A stretch of DNA of 64,000 nucleotides from Rhizobiaceae bacterium. Its GTDB lineage: Bacteria > Pseudomonadota > Alphaproteobacteria > Rhizobiales > Rhizobiaceae. Location: NCBI GenBank assembly GCA_023953905.1, contig JAMLJA010000008.1:62001-126000 (forward strand), in the 5' to 3' direction. Shown here one piece after another: positions 25,691 to 35,459 of this stretch. A model generated the notes under the pieces. The model did not search any database. It had not been told where the DNA came from and saw nothing but the letters and a program-made list of their open reading frames with translations. Position 1 is the first letter of the stretch. Every line of letters begins with the position of its first letter. The position numbers and the translations under genes are program-made.

Positions 25691-26461
25691 ATGGACCAAC
25701 GGCCAAATATCGTCCTGCATGTTGACGACGTCTTCAAAAGTTTCGGGGGCCTGCACGCTCTGTCCGACATCGACCTTCAGGTCGAAGAGGGTAAGACGCA
25801 CGCCATCATCGGTCCAAACGGTGCCGGCAAGTCGACGCTTCTGAATGTCATTATAGGACGTATTCCGCCATCGCGCGGGGCAGTCGTCTTCGATGGCACC
25901 ATCCTTACAGGCAAGAAGCCACACGAGATCAACCAACTGGGCGTCGTGCGTGTTTTCCAGACCCCTGAGATATTCCCCGACCTGTCGGTTCTTCAGAACG
26001 TCATGACGCCGGCCTTCGCCAAGCGCGACGGGGCGTTTCGGGTGGCGCTTGCACGACCGCTCGAGCGGGAAACCGGAATTCGCGACGAAGCTCTGCATAT
26101 GTTGGAGGATGTGGGTCTGGTGGATCGGCGCGAAGTGCATGCGGGTGCTCTGTCGCGCGGCGATAAGCGGCGGCTGGAGCTGGCCATGTGCCTGATACAG
26201 AAACCGCGGCTGCTGCTCCTCGATGAGCCGACCGCGGGCATGAGCCGCCATGACACAAACACCACGATCGAGCTGCTCAAGAAGATCAAGAGCCGCGGCA
26301 TGACCAAGGTGATCATCGAACACGACATGCATGTCGTGTTCTCTCTGGCAGACAAGATTTCGGTTCTGGCGGGTGGTCGTATCATTGCGGAAGGTCTCCC
26401 CTCAGAGGTGAGAGGCGACCCGCGTGTTCAGGAAGCCTATCTCGGAGGAGAGCACGCATGA
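25691..26461 (+). CDS. Branched-chain-amino-acid-type ABC ATPase (LivG-like)
   Basis: The 256-residue ATPase has Walker A GPNGAGKST, a variant signature LSRGDKRRLELA where LivG normally has LSxGxQR, Walker B LLLLDEPTAGM and the switch histidine in IEHDM. It lacks the usual C-terminal LivG extension in part, ending QEAYLGGE as in the family. The start is ATG at 25691 with GGAGG. Its stop overlaps the next ATPase start (ATGA). Confidence 0.92.
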   Translation: MDQRPNIVLHVDDVFKSFGGLHALSDIDLQVEEGKTHAIIGPNGAGKSTLLNVIIGRIPPSRGAVVFDGTILTGKKPHEINQLGVVRVFQTPEIFPDLSVLQNVMTPAFAKRDGAFRVALARPLERETGIRDEALHMLEDVGLVDRREVHAGALSRGDKRRLELAMCLIQKPRLLLLDEPTAGMSRHDTNTTIELLKKIKSRGMTKVIIEHDMHVVFSLADKISVLAGGRIIAEGLPSEVRGDPRVQEAYLGGEHA

Positions 26462-27231
26462 CCGTTATGGAGGCGGCTGCCGAAGAACAGAAAAGCATCC
26501 AGATGTCCGGGCGAGACCCACAAGCCCAGCCGTTCTTCGCGGTCAAGGACCTGCATGCCTATTACGGCGAGAGCTATATAGTTCAGGGCGTCTCCTTCGA
26601 TATCCGCCATGGCGAGATCCTTGCCCTGCTCGGACGCAATGGTGCGGGAAAGACATCCACCCTTCGCACGATTGCACGGCTCGACGATCCAGCCCTGCAT
26701 CGCGGCGAAATCTGGCTGGAAGGAGAGCCGGTTCACCGGATGCGTTCGTTCCAGGCCGCGCGAGCGGGCATACAATTGGTGCCGGAAGATCGGAGGATCA
26801 TCCAGGGCCTGTCCGTTGAGGAGAACCTCACTTTGGCGCAGGTTGCTCCCGGCACCGGCTGGGACCTGGACCGCATCTATGCGCATTTTCCGCGTCTGGC
26901 TGAGCGTCGTGGACAGGAAGGAACCACCCTGTCTGGCGGCGAACAGCAGATGCTGGCCATCGCGCGCGCGCTCGCCCGCGATCTGAAACTGCTTCTGCTG
27001 GACGAGCCATATGAAGGTCTGGCGCCTGTTATCGTTCAGGAGATCGAGCGCATCCTGAACGAGATCAAGGAACTCGGCATCACGACCGTGATCGTCGAAC
27101 AGAATGCCGTCGCGGCACTCAAGCTCGCGGATCGCGCCGTCATTCTTGATACGGGTGAGGTCGCGTTCGCTGGTACGGCCCGCGATGTGCTGGACAATGC
27201 GGAACTCCGCCAGGAATATCTGGCCATATAG
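26458..27231 (+). CDS. Branched-chain-amino-acid-type ABC ATPase (LivF-like)
   Basis: The 257-residue ATPase has Walker A GRNGAGKTS, LivF-type GIQLVPEDRRI, signature LSGGEQQMLAIARAL, Walker B LLLLDEPYEGLAP and the segment VIVEQNA. About 25 polar residues precede the first ABC strand, more than in typical LivF. The DEPYEGL wording, with Tyr in place of the usual Thr/Ser, occurs in some members. It pairs with the LivG-like subunit and closes the operon. Confidence 0.92.
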   Translation: MTVMEAAAEEQKSIQMSGRDPQAQPFFAVKDLHAYYGESYIVQGVSFDIRHGEILALLGRNGAGKTSTLRTIARLDDPALHRGEIWLEGEPVHRMRSFQAARAGIQLVPEDRRIIQGLSVEENLTLAQVAPGTGWDLDRIYAHFPRLAERRGQEGTTLSGGEQQMLAIARALARDLKLLLLDEPYEGLAPVIVQEIERILNEIKELGITTVIVEQNAVAALKLADRAVILDTGEVAFAGTARDVLDNAELRQEYLAI

Positions 27232-27817
27232 GGGGCGTAGGAGCCACGCAGGTCCGATTGAGGATATGCCCGCTCCCCACCCTGCATCGTCTCATGCCTG
27301 ATCGAATGGGCATCGCTTTGCCGCCGATGTGAAGCGTGTCCAGTGCCTGACCGTGCCACACCGCCTGTGGCTTCGGTGCCAAATCGAGGCGCGCCAACTT
27401 CAGCTATTTCAAGAAATGCCTGTCGCATCGACTCGCGTCGCCATTTGGCTTTCGGCGACGAATCGCCGGATACGACGCCCGGTGCCGTCACCATAATCTG
27501 CTGGAGACGACACGATTCTGACCCCAGATCGCCTGCCTTTTGTCCGCATTTAGGGAGCTTTCTCAGGGCTCATGGTTACCAATGTGTAAACCCATGGGCG
27601 AAAACGTGTCTTTTTCGCAACAGCGGTTGGGCATAGACATAGACAGGCATCCCCAATGAGATTGAGGAGGGTTGAACGGTCCCTCGGCTTCGGTAAGAGT
27701 TCATCAGGAAGAGGGAACGCATAGCGCACCTTTTTCATGTGGGGATGGGGCAGGGAACGCTGTCCTTCAGCAAAAAGCCCAGACCCGGTACTTTAACTTT
27801 TGACTGGAGGTCAGAAA
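27232..27817. other. Long non-coding region ahead of the porin gene
   Basis: No convincing gene is seen in these 586 bases. A 7-bp inverted repeat CGTCGCC...GGCGACG lies near 27440-27465. The last 250 bases are probably the promoter and 5' leader of the porin gene. A long leader is common for porins controlled by small RNAs, but I could not identify a promoter. Confidence 0.5.
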
Positions 27818-28858
27818 ATGAACATTAAGAGCCTTCTTCTCGGCTCAGCTGCGGCCTTCGCTGCAGTTTCTGGCGCACAGGCTGCCGACGCAGTTGTGTA
27901 TGCTGATCCGGAGCCCGTTGAATACGTTCGCGTTTGCGACGTTTACGGCACCGGCTACTTCTACATTCCAGGTACCGAGACCTGCCTGCGCATCGGCGGA
28001 TACGTTCGTTACCAGGCATCCGGTGGCGATCTGTGGGAGACCACGAAGGACGACCACTACGGTTCGACCGATGAAACCTACAGCCAGTACGCACGTCTGT
28101 CGCTCCGCACCTGGACCGGCAGCGAGACCGAACTGGGCACCCTCAGCACCTACACTGAGACCCGTTTCAACTACAATCCGGCCAGCGGCTCGTCCGTCAG
28201 CCTGAACTTCGCATGGATGCAGCTCGGCGGCTTCCGCGTTGGTAAGGACGAGTCGGCTTACACGACCTTCCTCGGCTACGCTGGCGGCGTCATCGCTGAC
28301 GATCTGGTGCCTTACGGTCCGTTCGACACCAACCTGATCAGCTACACCTTCAACGGCGGAAACGGCTTCTCGGCGATCATCTCGTTTGAATCCGGCAATC
28401 CGAGCTCCTACGGCCACGACTACGACATCGTCGACTACATGCCGCATGTTGTCGCTGGTGCGAAGTTCACGCAGGGTTGGGGTGGTATCGCTCTCGTCGG
28501 CGCTTATGACAGCATCCACGAGACCTGGGCTGCTAAGGCTCGCTTGGACGTCAACGCAACCGACACCATTTCTGCCTTCTTGATGGGCGGTTGGGGCGAT
28601 GATGACGACTTCAACTTCTACAAGCCGTGGGGCGGCGAGTGGGCTGTTTGGGGTGGCATGACCGCTAAGGTTTCGGAGAAGGCCGCAGTCAACCTGCAGC
28701 TCTCCTATGACGACAGCGAGCAGTTCGGCGCAGCTTTGAACGTAGCTTACACGCTGGTTCCGGGCTTCACGATCACCCCCGAAGTTGATTACTACGATGC
28801 CGGCAACGGCGGTGACGATGCTTGGGGCGCGATCGTTCGCTTCCAGCGCAGCTTCTAA
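27818..28858 (+). CDS. Outer-membrane porin, Porin_2 family (Omp2/RopA-like)
   Basis: The 346-residue protein has a 22-residue signal peptide (MNIKSLLLGSAAAFAAVSGAQA) followed by the family hallmark region EYVRVCDVYGTGYFYIPGTETCLRIGG, where two cysteines form a disulfide in Omp2 porins, and ends in phenylalanine (RFQRSF), the outer-membrane sorting signal. It should be a 16-strand trimeric channel. The start is ATG at 27818 after CTGGAGG; a longer frame from 27800 is not needed. Codon choice is strongly biased, as in a highly expressed gene. A strong terminator follows. Confidence 0.95.
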   Translation: MNIKSLLLGSAAAFAAVSGAQAADAVVYADPEPVEYVRVCDVYGTGYFYIPGTETCLRIGGYVRYQASGGDLWETTKDDHYGSTDETYSQYARLSLRTWTGSETELGTLSTYTETRFNYNPASGSSVSLNFAWMQLGGFRVGKDESAYTTFLGYAGGVIADDLVPYGPFDTNLISYTFNGGNGFSAIISFESGNPSSYGHDYDIVDYMPHVVAGAKFTQGWGGIALVGAYDSIHETWAAKARLDVNATDTISAFLMGGWGDDDDFNFYKPWGGEWAVWGGMTAKVSEKAAVNLQLSYDDSEQFGAALNVAYTLVPGFTITPEVDYYDAGNGGDDAWGAIVRFQRSF

Positions 28859-28880
28859 TCAGCTCTGCTGATTGGCTAAG

Positions 28881-28908
28881 AACCCGGCGGGCAACCGCCG
28901 GGTTTTTT
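28881..28908 (+). terminator. Rho-independent terminator of the porin gene
   Basis: aacccggcgg (28881-28890) and ccgccgggtt (28895-28904) form a perfect 10-bp stem with a stable GCAA tetraloop, followed by six T residues (28903-28908). Confidence 0.95.
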
Positions 28909-29142
28909 CGTTTGTGAATAGTTCGTTTTCTTCGTCGAGCGAGACTTGCGACACCCAATGAATTTGTGCGGCGCGTGCCCGTATCGAGCGCGCCAGGGGT
29001 GTTGCGAGGTCTTGCCGCTACGCTTCCGATACAGGCAGAGAACGCAATGATCGCGCCAAGCTCACTTCTTCATGAAGCAAGCCGCCGGGCGAAAGAGTGT
29101 CGGATGTGGATGTGGATAGGACGCGAGCAGTAGTACGCTGCG

Positions 29143-30033
29143 CTAGGCCGCGTATTTTTCGGCGCGATCCATAAAGCTGGCGATTCGCTCTGGAAGCTCG
29201 CCAGTTTCGAGGAAAGGCGCGTGACCTTGGCCGGGAACGGTGATCGTTTCGACAAGTTTGCTGCGCGCCGCCATCTCCGCGAGTGTCTCGGCGGACAAAA
29301 GCATCGAATTTGCGCCGCGAATCGCAAGAACCGGACGCTTTGCCAACGCGTCGAACTCCGCCCAGAGTTGCGGGAGGGGTTGATCGGGATCGGCTGAAGT
29401 GAGGGTTTTGACGAGGTCGGCGTCGAAATCTGCGACTGCCAGTCCGTTCTCCTCGCGAAAGACTGCGTCGAACATTGCCGTCCAGTCATCGTCGGACAGT
29501 GCCGGAAACGCGCGTCCATGCACCTTTTTCTGATGCTCAACGGCGTCGGTGATCGAGGGAGCAGCCTCGGGAGTGTCGAGATATCGTCTGATGATATTCA
29601 GGCCTTGCGGTTCGACGACGGGTCCGATGTCGTTCAAAACGGCCCCGACGATCAACCCTGGCTTGATTTTAGCAAGAACCTGCGTGATCAGGCCACCGCG
29701 CGAAGTGCCGATAAACAAACCGCGGCGGATGCCAAGCTGATCCAGTCCTGCGAGGGTGTCTGCGAGTTCGGTGCCGATCGTGTAGTTCTGCCAGTTAGTG
29801 TCGTATTCGGACTCGCCGCGTCCACGATAGTCGAATGCGATGACCTGCCTGTGGTTTGCTGCATCACGCGAAAGAAAAAGCGCAAGTCGGTGAAAGTCGC
29901 GCGCATTCCTGGTGAGCCCTGCGAGGCATATGATCGGCAACACGTCTGCACGTGCCTCACCATATATCCGCGCATGAAGCCGCAAGTTGTCGGCGGAGGT
30001 GTAGAAAAAATCCTGGAATTCCGCTTCGATCAT
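29143..30033 (-). CDS. Alpha/beta hydrolase
   Basis: The 296-residue cytoplasmic hydrolase has the nucleophile elbow GTSRGG (Ser in the GxSxG motif near residue 108), the preceding strand with FDYRGRGES and a histidine near the end in GQGHAPFLE. The start is ATG at 30033 (MIEAEFQDFF). Its gene begins 86 bp before the transglycosylase stop on the same strand region; the two ORFs on the minus strand lie end to head with the transglycosylase upstream (30119). The substrate is not known. Confidence 0.88.
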   Translation of the reverse strand: MIEAEFQDFFYTSADNLRLHARIYGEARADVLPIICLAGLTRNARDFHRLALFLSRDAANHRQVIAFDYRGRGESEYDTNWQNYTIGTELADTLAGLDQLGIRRGLFIGTSRGGLITQVLAKIKPGLIVGAVLNDIGPVVEPQGLNIIRRYLDTPEAAPSITDAVEHQKKVHGRAFPALSDDDWTAMFDAVFREENGLAVADFDADLVKTLTSADPDQPLPQLWAEFDALAKRPVLAIRGANSMLLSAETLAEMAARSKLVETITVPGQGHAPFLETGELPERIASFMDRAEKYAA

Positions 30034-30118
30034 TCTGGCTTCCTTGGGTGAGCCTCTCGGCGAAGCCCTGCGCAGCACTGTAAACTCTGGACCAACAACG
30101 GCGGGATGTGGGCCGCAA

Positions 30119-32170
30119 CTAATTCCGTCCGTGCACCAGATCGTCGACAATGTCGAACTCTCCAGTCAAACGTTGTTTATATACCTCGTAGTTCTCCATC
30201 ACACGCTGAACATAGCTCCGTGTCTCCGTGTAGGGGATGCGTTCGATCCAATCGACAACAGCGTCGATATCCTTGCCGCGCGGATCCCCATATCGCTTGA
30301 TCCACTGGGCAGCGCGGCGCGGGCCAGCGTTGTAGCCCGCAAAGGTAAGAATATAGGAGCCGTCGAAACGCTTGAGTTGGTCTCCCAGATAGGCGGCGCC
30401 AAGCGTCGCGTTATATCCGGGGTCGGTGGTCAGTCGGGACGGGGAGAACTGAAGTCCGTTCTTTCGGGCAACCTCTTTCGCGGTATCCGGCAGAAGCTGA
30501 AGCAGGCCCCGTGCGCCCGCGCCGGAAACGGCGCCCGCGTTGAATTCGCTCTCTTGCCGCGCAATGGCATAGGCCAGTGCCATTCCGGCGCTGCCGATAT
30601 CGGCGGAGGCGGGGATAGCGCCTACGGGGTGGGATAGTCCTCCCACATCCATGCCGCGGCTCGAGGCGATCTTGGCCACTCGCAGCGCCAGGAAGTGATT
30701 TCCTCGCGCTTGCGCGCGCTCTGCCAGAAGCGCCAACTCGCCGGGGCTCGCTATTTGCTCCGCAAGATCTCTATAGAGACGATCGGCAAGGCTGAAGTTT
30801 CCCGCTTCTTCCAGCCGTGCCAGCGCAAGGACTGGCTCACGCCGGGCAAAGCTCTGCCGGTCCATCAGGCTCGGTTCGGGGTCGGCCATTGCCGCGCGAG
30901 TCTGGCCGATCTTCTGCGCGGCGAGCTGGCCATAGAAAGTCGTGCCGTAAGCCGCAGCCCGTCTGAAGAACTCTTCGGCGTTTCCAGGTCCGCCGCTTTC
31001 TGCCGCGCGACCCAGCCAGTAATTGGCTCTGGCGCTCGAAATTGGGCCTTCCACGACCTGGACTATGCGCGAGAAGTGGGTTTCGGCCAGAGCGGCATCA
31101 TGCAATCCGCGCAGTGCATACCAGCCTGCATGAAACTCGGCATCGGCAACATTCGCGGGTGATTCGGATGCGTGCCGGGACGCGACATCATAGGCGCGCT
31201 GCATGTCCCCAGCATCCATCAGTTCCCGAGAAAGCACACGGCGTTCTACCCACCATGCATCAGGATCGACGAGGGATTCGCGGTCTTTCGGAGCGGAATC
31301 CATTATTCTTGCGGCCGCGACGAAATCACCGCTACGCCGCAAATGTTGTGCTTGGGCAAACAGATAACCAGCGGACCTTTCGTTTGCCGGAACGGCCGCG
31401 AGCAGTTTCAGCGCATCCTTCCGATTGCGCGTCACTGCCGTCCACGCGGCCAGCAGCGGCTCGGCCTGCGCGCGCTCCGCCACCCGTTCGGCCGACGCGA
31501 TACGCTCGGCATAGAGCATGCGCTCCATACGAAACCGGTGATCGGCCTTGTCGATAAGGTCCCCGAATTCCCGGAGTATCGCGACTTCATCACTTGGGCC
31601 GAGTTTCGTGACGCGCCAGAATGGACCGAGAAGCTTTTTTGCGCGGTCATGATCGCCCACCAAGACATAGGCCCGTGCGAGGATGATCATGCCTTGCACG
31701 GTTACCGGCCCTTCATCCGAAAAGGCCTCGATCACCGATCGAGGAGCTGGTTGTTCGGCAAACAATGCCTGCTCGGCATTGCGTTGCAACGTATCGGCTC
31801 CGGGCCATCCACGCAGGTCTTGCCGTGCAGCGCGAATTTCGGAGCTTTGAACCTGCGCGCCGCCGCGCATTGCGAGCGCCCATTCCAGAATGTGCCTGTC
31901 CAGGGATGCTGGAGGCAGCAGATCGCGGATTGCGCGGACCTCCGATATGTTTCCCGATGCGAGCGAGGCCAGTCCTGCCTTAAGCTGTTCCGGGCTTGTC
32001 TCCTGCTTGTGATCAACAATATCCGTTGTGCGCGGAATCGACGCGGTCGTCTGAATGTCTGGAGCTTCACCCGTTGGCATCTCCAACCCGGGATTTGTTA
32101 GCTCGCGGCTCGCCAGCAACAGCGAAGCGACTGCAAACAGGGCAAGCCGACCATGCGTGAAGACTGACAT
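30119..32170 (-). CDS. Soluble lytic murein transglycosylase (Slt70-like)
   Basis: The 683-residue periplasmic enzyme has an N-terminal hydrophobic signal (LALFAVASLLLAS), a long alpha-helical TPR-like superhelix (about 60-500) and a C-terminal SLT domain. The catalytic glutamate is about Glu540 in ARQESEFN, followed by the family motif SGAGARGLLQLLP and AGYNAGP. It cleaves peptidoglycan strands to 1,6-anhydromuropeptides. The start is taken as ATG at 32170; a frame from 32209 would add 13 residues before the signal. It is divergent from dapA. Confidence 0.92.
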   Translation of the reverse strand: MSVFTHGRLALFAVASLLLASRELTNPGLEMPTGEAPDIQTTASIPRTTDIVDHKQETSPEQLKAGLASLASGNISEVRAIRDLLPPASLDRHILEWALAMRGGAQVQSSEIRAARQDLRGWPGADTLQRNAEQALFAEQPAPRSVIEAFSDEGPVTVQGMIILARAYVLVGDHDRAKKLLGPFWRVTKLGPSDEVAILREFGDLIDKADHRFRMERMLYAERIASAERVAERAQAEPLLAAWTAVTRNRKDALKLLAAVPANERSAGYLFAQAQHLRRSGDFVAAARIMDSAPKDRESLVDPDAWWVERRVLSRELMDAGDMQRAYDVASRHASESPANVADAEFHAGWYALRGLHDAALAETHFSRIVQVVEGPISSARANYWLGRAAESGGPGNAEEFFRRAAAYGTTFYGQLAAQKIGQTRAAMADPEPSLMDRQSFARREPVLALARLEEAGNFSLADRLYRDLAEQIASPGELALLAERAQARGNHFLALRVAKIASSRGMDVGGLSHPVGAIPASADIGSAGMALAYAIARQESEFNAGAVSGAGARGLLQLLPDTAKEVARKNGLQFSPSRLTTDPGYNATLGAAYLGDQLKRFDGSYILTFAGYNAGPRRAAQWIKRYGDPRGKDIDAVVDWIERIPYTETRSYVQRVMENYEVYKQRLTGEFDIVDDLVHGRN

Positions 32171-32195
32171 CAAGACGGACCTGTTCGGACACGAA

Positions 32196-32211
32196 ACATG
32201 CCGAGGCATGT
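32196..32211. repeat. Short inverted repeat upstream of the transglycosylase gene
   Basis: acatgc-cgag-gcatgt forms a 6-bp stem in the 236-bp divergent region between the transglycosylase and dapA. It could be an operator or chance. Confidence 0.25.
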
Positions 32212-32406
32212 CTCTGGTAAGGTAGGCGCCAGCGGTGAAGGTATGGTAAACAAAGGGTTGATCCAGTCCTTCCTTCGAATTGTACGCGTTGGACCAGCGA
32301 TATTGCGGCGCGCAAGTGTCAAGACTATGGTGCGCGCCTTCGCGTTCCGCTAGAAGTCCGCGTCGAAAATGAGAACGCCTTTAGGGGCTTGGGGAGACTG
32401 TGTGTG

Positions 32407-33288
32407 ATGCTCAGAGGTTCGTTGACTGCGCTCGTGACGCCTTTCAAGCAGGGCGGCGCTTTTGACGAGAAAGCATTCCGGTCGTTTGTCGAATGGCAGA
32501 TGGAGGAAGGCACCAACGGGCTCGTGCCAGTGGGAACCACCGGCGAATCTCCCACTCTTTCTCATGAGGAGCATCATCTGGTGGTGCGCGTATGCGTAGA
32601 GGTTGCGAAGGGCAGGGTGCCTGTCGTGGCCGGCGCTGGCTCCAACAATACCGCCGAGGCAGTCAGCCTTGCCCAACACGCCGAGAAGGTCGGCGCCGAT
32701 GCTGTTCTGGTCGTGACACCCTATTATAACAAGCCGACGCAGCGTGGCCTCTATGATCATTTCGCTGCTGTCGCGAAGGCCGTCAGCCTGCCGATCATCA
32801 TTTACAACATCCCGCCGCGCTCGGTCATCGACATGACCCCGGAGACAATGGGCAGGCTTGCGAATGACTTCAAGAATATCGTCGGGGTCAAGGACGCGAC
32901 AGGCAAGGTCGAACGGGTGTCGGAACAACGCATGACCTGCGGCAAGGATTTCATTCAGCTTTCTGGCGAGGATGCATCCGCACTCGGCTTCAACGCACAT
33001 GGCGGCGTCGGCTGCATTTCCGTTACCGCCAACGTCGCCCCGCGACTTTGTGCGGAATTCCAGGACGCCACGCTCGCTAACGACAAGCAGCGCTCGCTGG
33101 AATTGCAGGATCGCCTGATGCCCTTGCACAAGGCGATCTTCATCGAGCCGGGTCTGGCGGGCGCCAAATATGCCTTGTCCCGACTGGGCAAGGTCGAGAA
33201 TGTCGTCCGCTCTCCGTTGACGACAGTTGAGCAGTCCACCGCCGAGAAGATCGATGCCGCGATGAAGCACGCGGGATTGATCAACTAG
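32407..33288 (+). CDS. dapA: 4-hydroxy-tetrahydrodipicolinate synthase
   Basis: The 293-residue TIM-barrel enzyme condenses pyruvate with aspartate semialdehyde in lysine and diaminopimelate synthesis. Visible features are the N-terminal [12 protein letters not shown], the GTTGES loop, the catalytic tyrosine in PYYNKPTQ, and the Schiff-base lysine in VGVKDATG. The start is ATG at 32407, which gives the canonical N-terminus; the ORF runs back to an ATG at 32389. smpB follows within 23 bp, a pairing usual in this order of bacteria. Confidence 0.96.
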   Translation: MLRGSLTALVTPFKQGGAFDEKAFRSFVEWQMEEGTNGLVPVGTTGESPTLSHEEHHLVVRVCVEVAKGRVPVVAGAGSNNTAEAVSLAQHAEKVGADAVLVVTPYYNKPTQRGLYDHFAAVAKAVSLPIIIYNIPPRSVIDMTPETMGRLANDFKNIVGVKDATGKVERVSEQRMTCGKDFIQLSGEDASALGFNAHGGVGCISVTANVAPRLCAEFQDATLANDKQRSLELQDRLMPLHKAIFIEPGLAGAKYALSRLGKVENVVRSPLTTVEQSTAEKIDAAMKHAGLIN

Positions 33289-33311
33289 GCGCGAGACGCC
33301 ATCTATCCCTC

Positions 33312-33791
33312 ATGGCTCCAGGCAAGAAATCCGACCCGAACAACAAGATCGCTGCGGAAAACCGCAAGGCGCGCTTTTCCTATGAGATTCTCGATACCAT
33401 AGAGGCCGGTCTGGTTCTGACTGGAACCGAGGTGAAGTCGCTGCGGCTGGGGCAAGCGAATATCCAGGAATCCTACGCCTCCCTCGAGGACGGTGGGATC
33501 TGGCTGATCAACTCCTATGTTCCGGAATATCTGCAGGGTAACCGCTTCAATCACGAGCCACGGCGGCGTCGCAAACTGCTCTTGAACAAGCGAGAGATGG
33601 CGCGGCTCGGGCAGGCGGTGGATCGCGAGGGCATGACCATGGTGCCGCTCAAGATCTATTTCAACGATCGCGGTCGTGCGAAACTTCTGCTGGCGGTCGG
33701 GCGCGGCAAGAAGCTGCACGACAAGCGCGAGACCGAGAAAAAGCGGGACTGGGCTCGCGAGAAAGGCCGGCTGTTGAAGGAGCGCGGCTAG
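33312..33791 (+). CDS. smpB: SsrA-binding protein
   Basis: The 159-residue protein shows the SmpB hallmarks [24 protein letters not shown]-like segment and [12 protein letters not shown], with a basic C-terminal tail ([17 protein letters not shown]). It binds tmRNA and rescues stalled ribosomes. It probably shares an operon with dapA. The gene converges on the uracil-DNA glycosylase gene with only 9 bp between stops. Confidence 0.97.
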   Translation: MAPGKKSDPNNKIAAENRKARFSYEILDTIEAGLVLTGTEVKSLRLGQANIQESYASLEDGGIWLINSYVPEYLQGNRFNHEPRRRRKLLLNKREMARLGQAVDREGMTMVPLKIYFNDRGRAKLLLAVGRGKKLHDKRETEKKRDWAREKGRLLKERG

Positions 33792-33800
33792 GCGAGCGGC

Positions 33801-34475
33801 CTATTCGCGATCTCGTTTGAGATGGCTGCGGATCGACGCGAACACCGACCGGAACATGTCTTCAGTCAAAACGCGCGTGTTCGTATTGTATCGCGAGCAA
33901 TGATAGCTTGAGAACAGGGACAGTTTTCCAATGGTCGTTTTGCGGCCATGCTTGAAGGGGTGCGCCGCGACGCGTTCGCCAAGCGCACGCACGGTCGATT
34001 GATGTGCGATCGCGCCAAGGGTCAGAATGGCCTCCAGGCGCGGAAAATTCTCGACAGTTGAAGACAGGAACTGCCGGCAGGTCGAAATCTCGCCACCCGT
34101 GGGCTTGTTCTGAGGCGGCACGCAGCGCACCGCATTGGTGATCGCGGTCTCTCTGAGTTCCAGCCCATCGTCTGGCCGTGCGCGAAAGACACCCTTTGCG
34201 AACCCGAAATCGATTAGCGTTGAATAGAGAAGATCGCCGGCATAGTCGCCGGTAAACGTGCGACCGGTCCTGTTTGCGCCGCGCACTCCGGGGGCGAGGC
34301 CGACAATAAGAAATCTGACCGCGCTCGGTCCGCCTTGTGGCAGAAACGTGGGAACAGGCCCGTTGAACCATGACGGCTCCTTCAAACGCCATTCCGCAAT
34401 GAAGTCATGAAGGCGCGGGCACAGGGGGCAATTGTGATCGGGCTCAGCCCGGGACGTGAATGATGCGATCGACAT
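33801..34475 (-). CDS. Uracil-DNA glycosylase, family 5 (UdgB-like)
   Basis: The 224-residue protein matches the iron-sulfur family 4/5 uracil-DNA glycosylases: CPLCPRL near the N-terminus, motif 1 GLAPG, the family-5 segment GANRTGRTFTGDYAG, NAVRCVPPQNKPTGGE with the next cysteine in STCRQF, and motif 2 SYHCSRYN. UdgB normally has SYHPSxxN, so Cys replaces Pro here. Cysteines in the N-terminal and central segments would hold a 4Fe-4S cluster. It removes uracil and other deaminated bases from DNA. The start is ATG at 34475; the frame extends to a TTG at 34493. Confidence 0.9.
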   Translation of the reverse strand: MSIASFTSRAEPDHNCPLCPRLHDFIAEWRLKEPSWFNGPVPTFLPQGGPSAVRFLIVGLAPGVRGANRTGRTFTGDYAGDLLYSTLIDFGFAKGVFRARPDDGLELRETAITNAVRCVPPQNKPTGGEISTCRQFLSSTVENFPRLEAILTLGAIAHQSTVRALGERVAAHPFKHGRKTTIGKLSLFSSYHCSRYNTNTRVLTEDMFRSVFASIRSHLKRDRE

Positions 34476-34582
34476 GCCAGCTATCTGCGTCAATCACGTC
34501 TCGGAGGCAATGCTGCGCTACATTGACGAGAGATCTGTAGCATTCAGTGAATTCGGGCTTGAGCAGCCTCAACCATTATTCC

Positions 34583-35167
34583 TCAAAGCTCAGGGTCTTC
34601 ATTCTGGCTGTCGAAGCGCCTTGCCGGCCGTTCGGAAGGATCGCGCCCAACCTCCGCCTTGAGCGACATGAGGTCGATGAAGTGATCGGCCTGTCGCCGC
34701 AGGTCATCTGAAATCATCGATGGCTGCGACGCCATGGTCGAAATTACGCTCACTTTACGTCCACGCCTCTGCACCGCCTGCACTAGTGTCCGGAAATCTC
34801 CGTCACCTGAGAAAAGTACAAAATGGTCCACGGCTCCGGTGGAGGCAAGCTCAAGCGCATCGATCGCAAGTTCGATGTCCATATTGCCCTTGATCTTGCG
34901 GCGCCCCGAGGCATCGGTAAATTCTTTGGCCGGCTTGGTGACGACTTGATAGCCATTGTAATCAAGCCAGTCGATGAGCGGACGTATTGAAGAATACTCC
35001 TGATCTTCGACGAGCGCGGTATAATAATACGCGCGCAACAAATGTGCTTTCTTTTGAAAGAAAGTCAGAAGTTTCCTATAGTCGATATCAAACCCTAAAC
35101 TACGCGACGTAGCGTAAAGATTTGCGCCATCGATAAAAAGCGCAATCTTTTCATGCGATGTAAACAT
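34583..35167 (-). CDS. NYN domain protein (LabA/DUF88 family)
   Basis: The 194-residue protein is a PIN-like NYN nuclease. The catalytic aspartates are visible in LFIDGANLY, MDIELAIDA and FSGDGDF, and VISTMASQPS matches the LabA class. It probably cleaves RNA. The start is ATG at 35167 after GGGGAAT. The 5' third of the gene is richer in A/T than its neighbours and holds two short inverted repeats. It is divergent from rpoZ, its usual neighbour in this order. Confidence 0.92.
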   Translation of the reverse strand: MFTSHEKIALFIDGANLYATSRSLGFDIDYRKLLTFFQKKAHLLRAYYYTALVEDQEYSSIRPLIDWLDYNGYQVVTKPAKEFTDASGRRKIKGNMDIELAIDALELASTGAVDHFVLFSGDGDFRTLVQAVQRRGRKVSVISTMASQPSMISDDLRRQADHFIDLMSLKAEVGRDPSERPARRFDSQNEDPEL

Positions 35168-35459
35168 ATTCAAAATTCCCCACCCCAAAGCTCAAAATGC
35201 CCGTTAGGAACGCATTTGGGAGGCCTAAAGTTGCTCTCGTTCAATCTCGTTGACGTGTTTTTGATGACATACCCCCCACTCGCGCGGCCGCAACCCATAC
35301 CTTAGACGATGAGGTTCAAACGATTAAGGTGATGCGCAACTCACGACACATCCTGACCGAGTGGCGGCGTCGAGGTCCATATTGCTTGAAATCCAGCTCG
35401 CATCCGTTTATGGAGGCGACTAGTTCTCCGAAATCTCCAAGCTTTGAAAGGGGCAATCA

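Noticed and set aside
34456..34662. 68-codon plus-strand frame between the glycosylase and NYN genes
   Set aside because: Overlaps both real genes and has no ribosome-binding site.
35211..35236. Possible EcfG promoter upstream of rpoZ (GGAAC with AGTT 17 bp later)
   Set aside because: The -10 is AGTT, not CGTT, so the match is incomplete.
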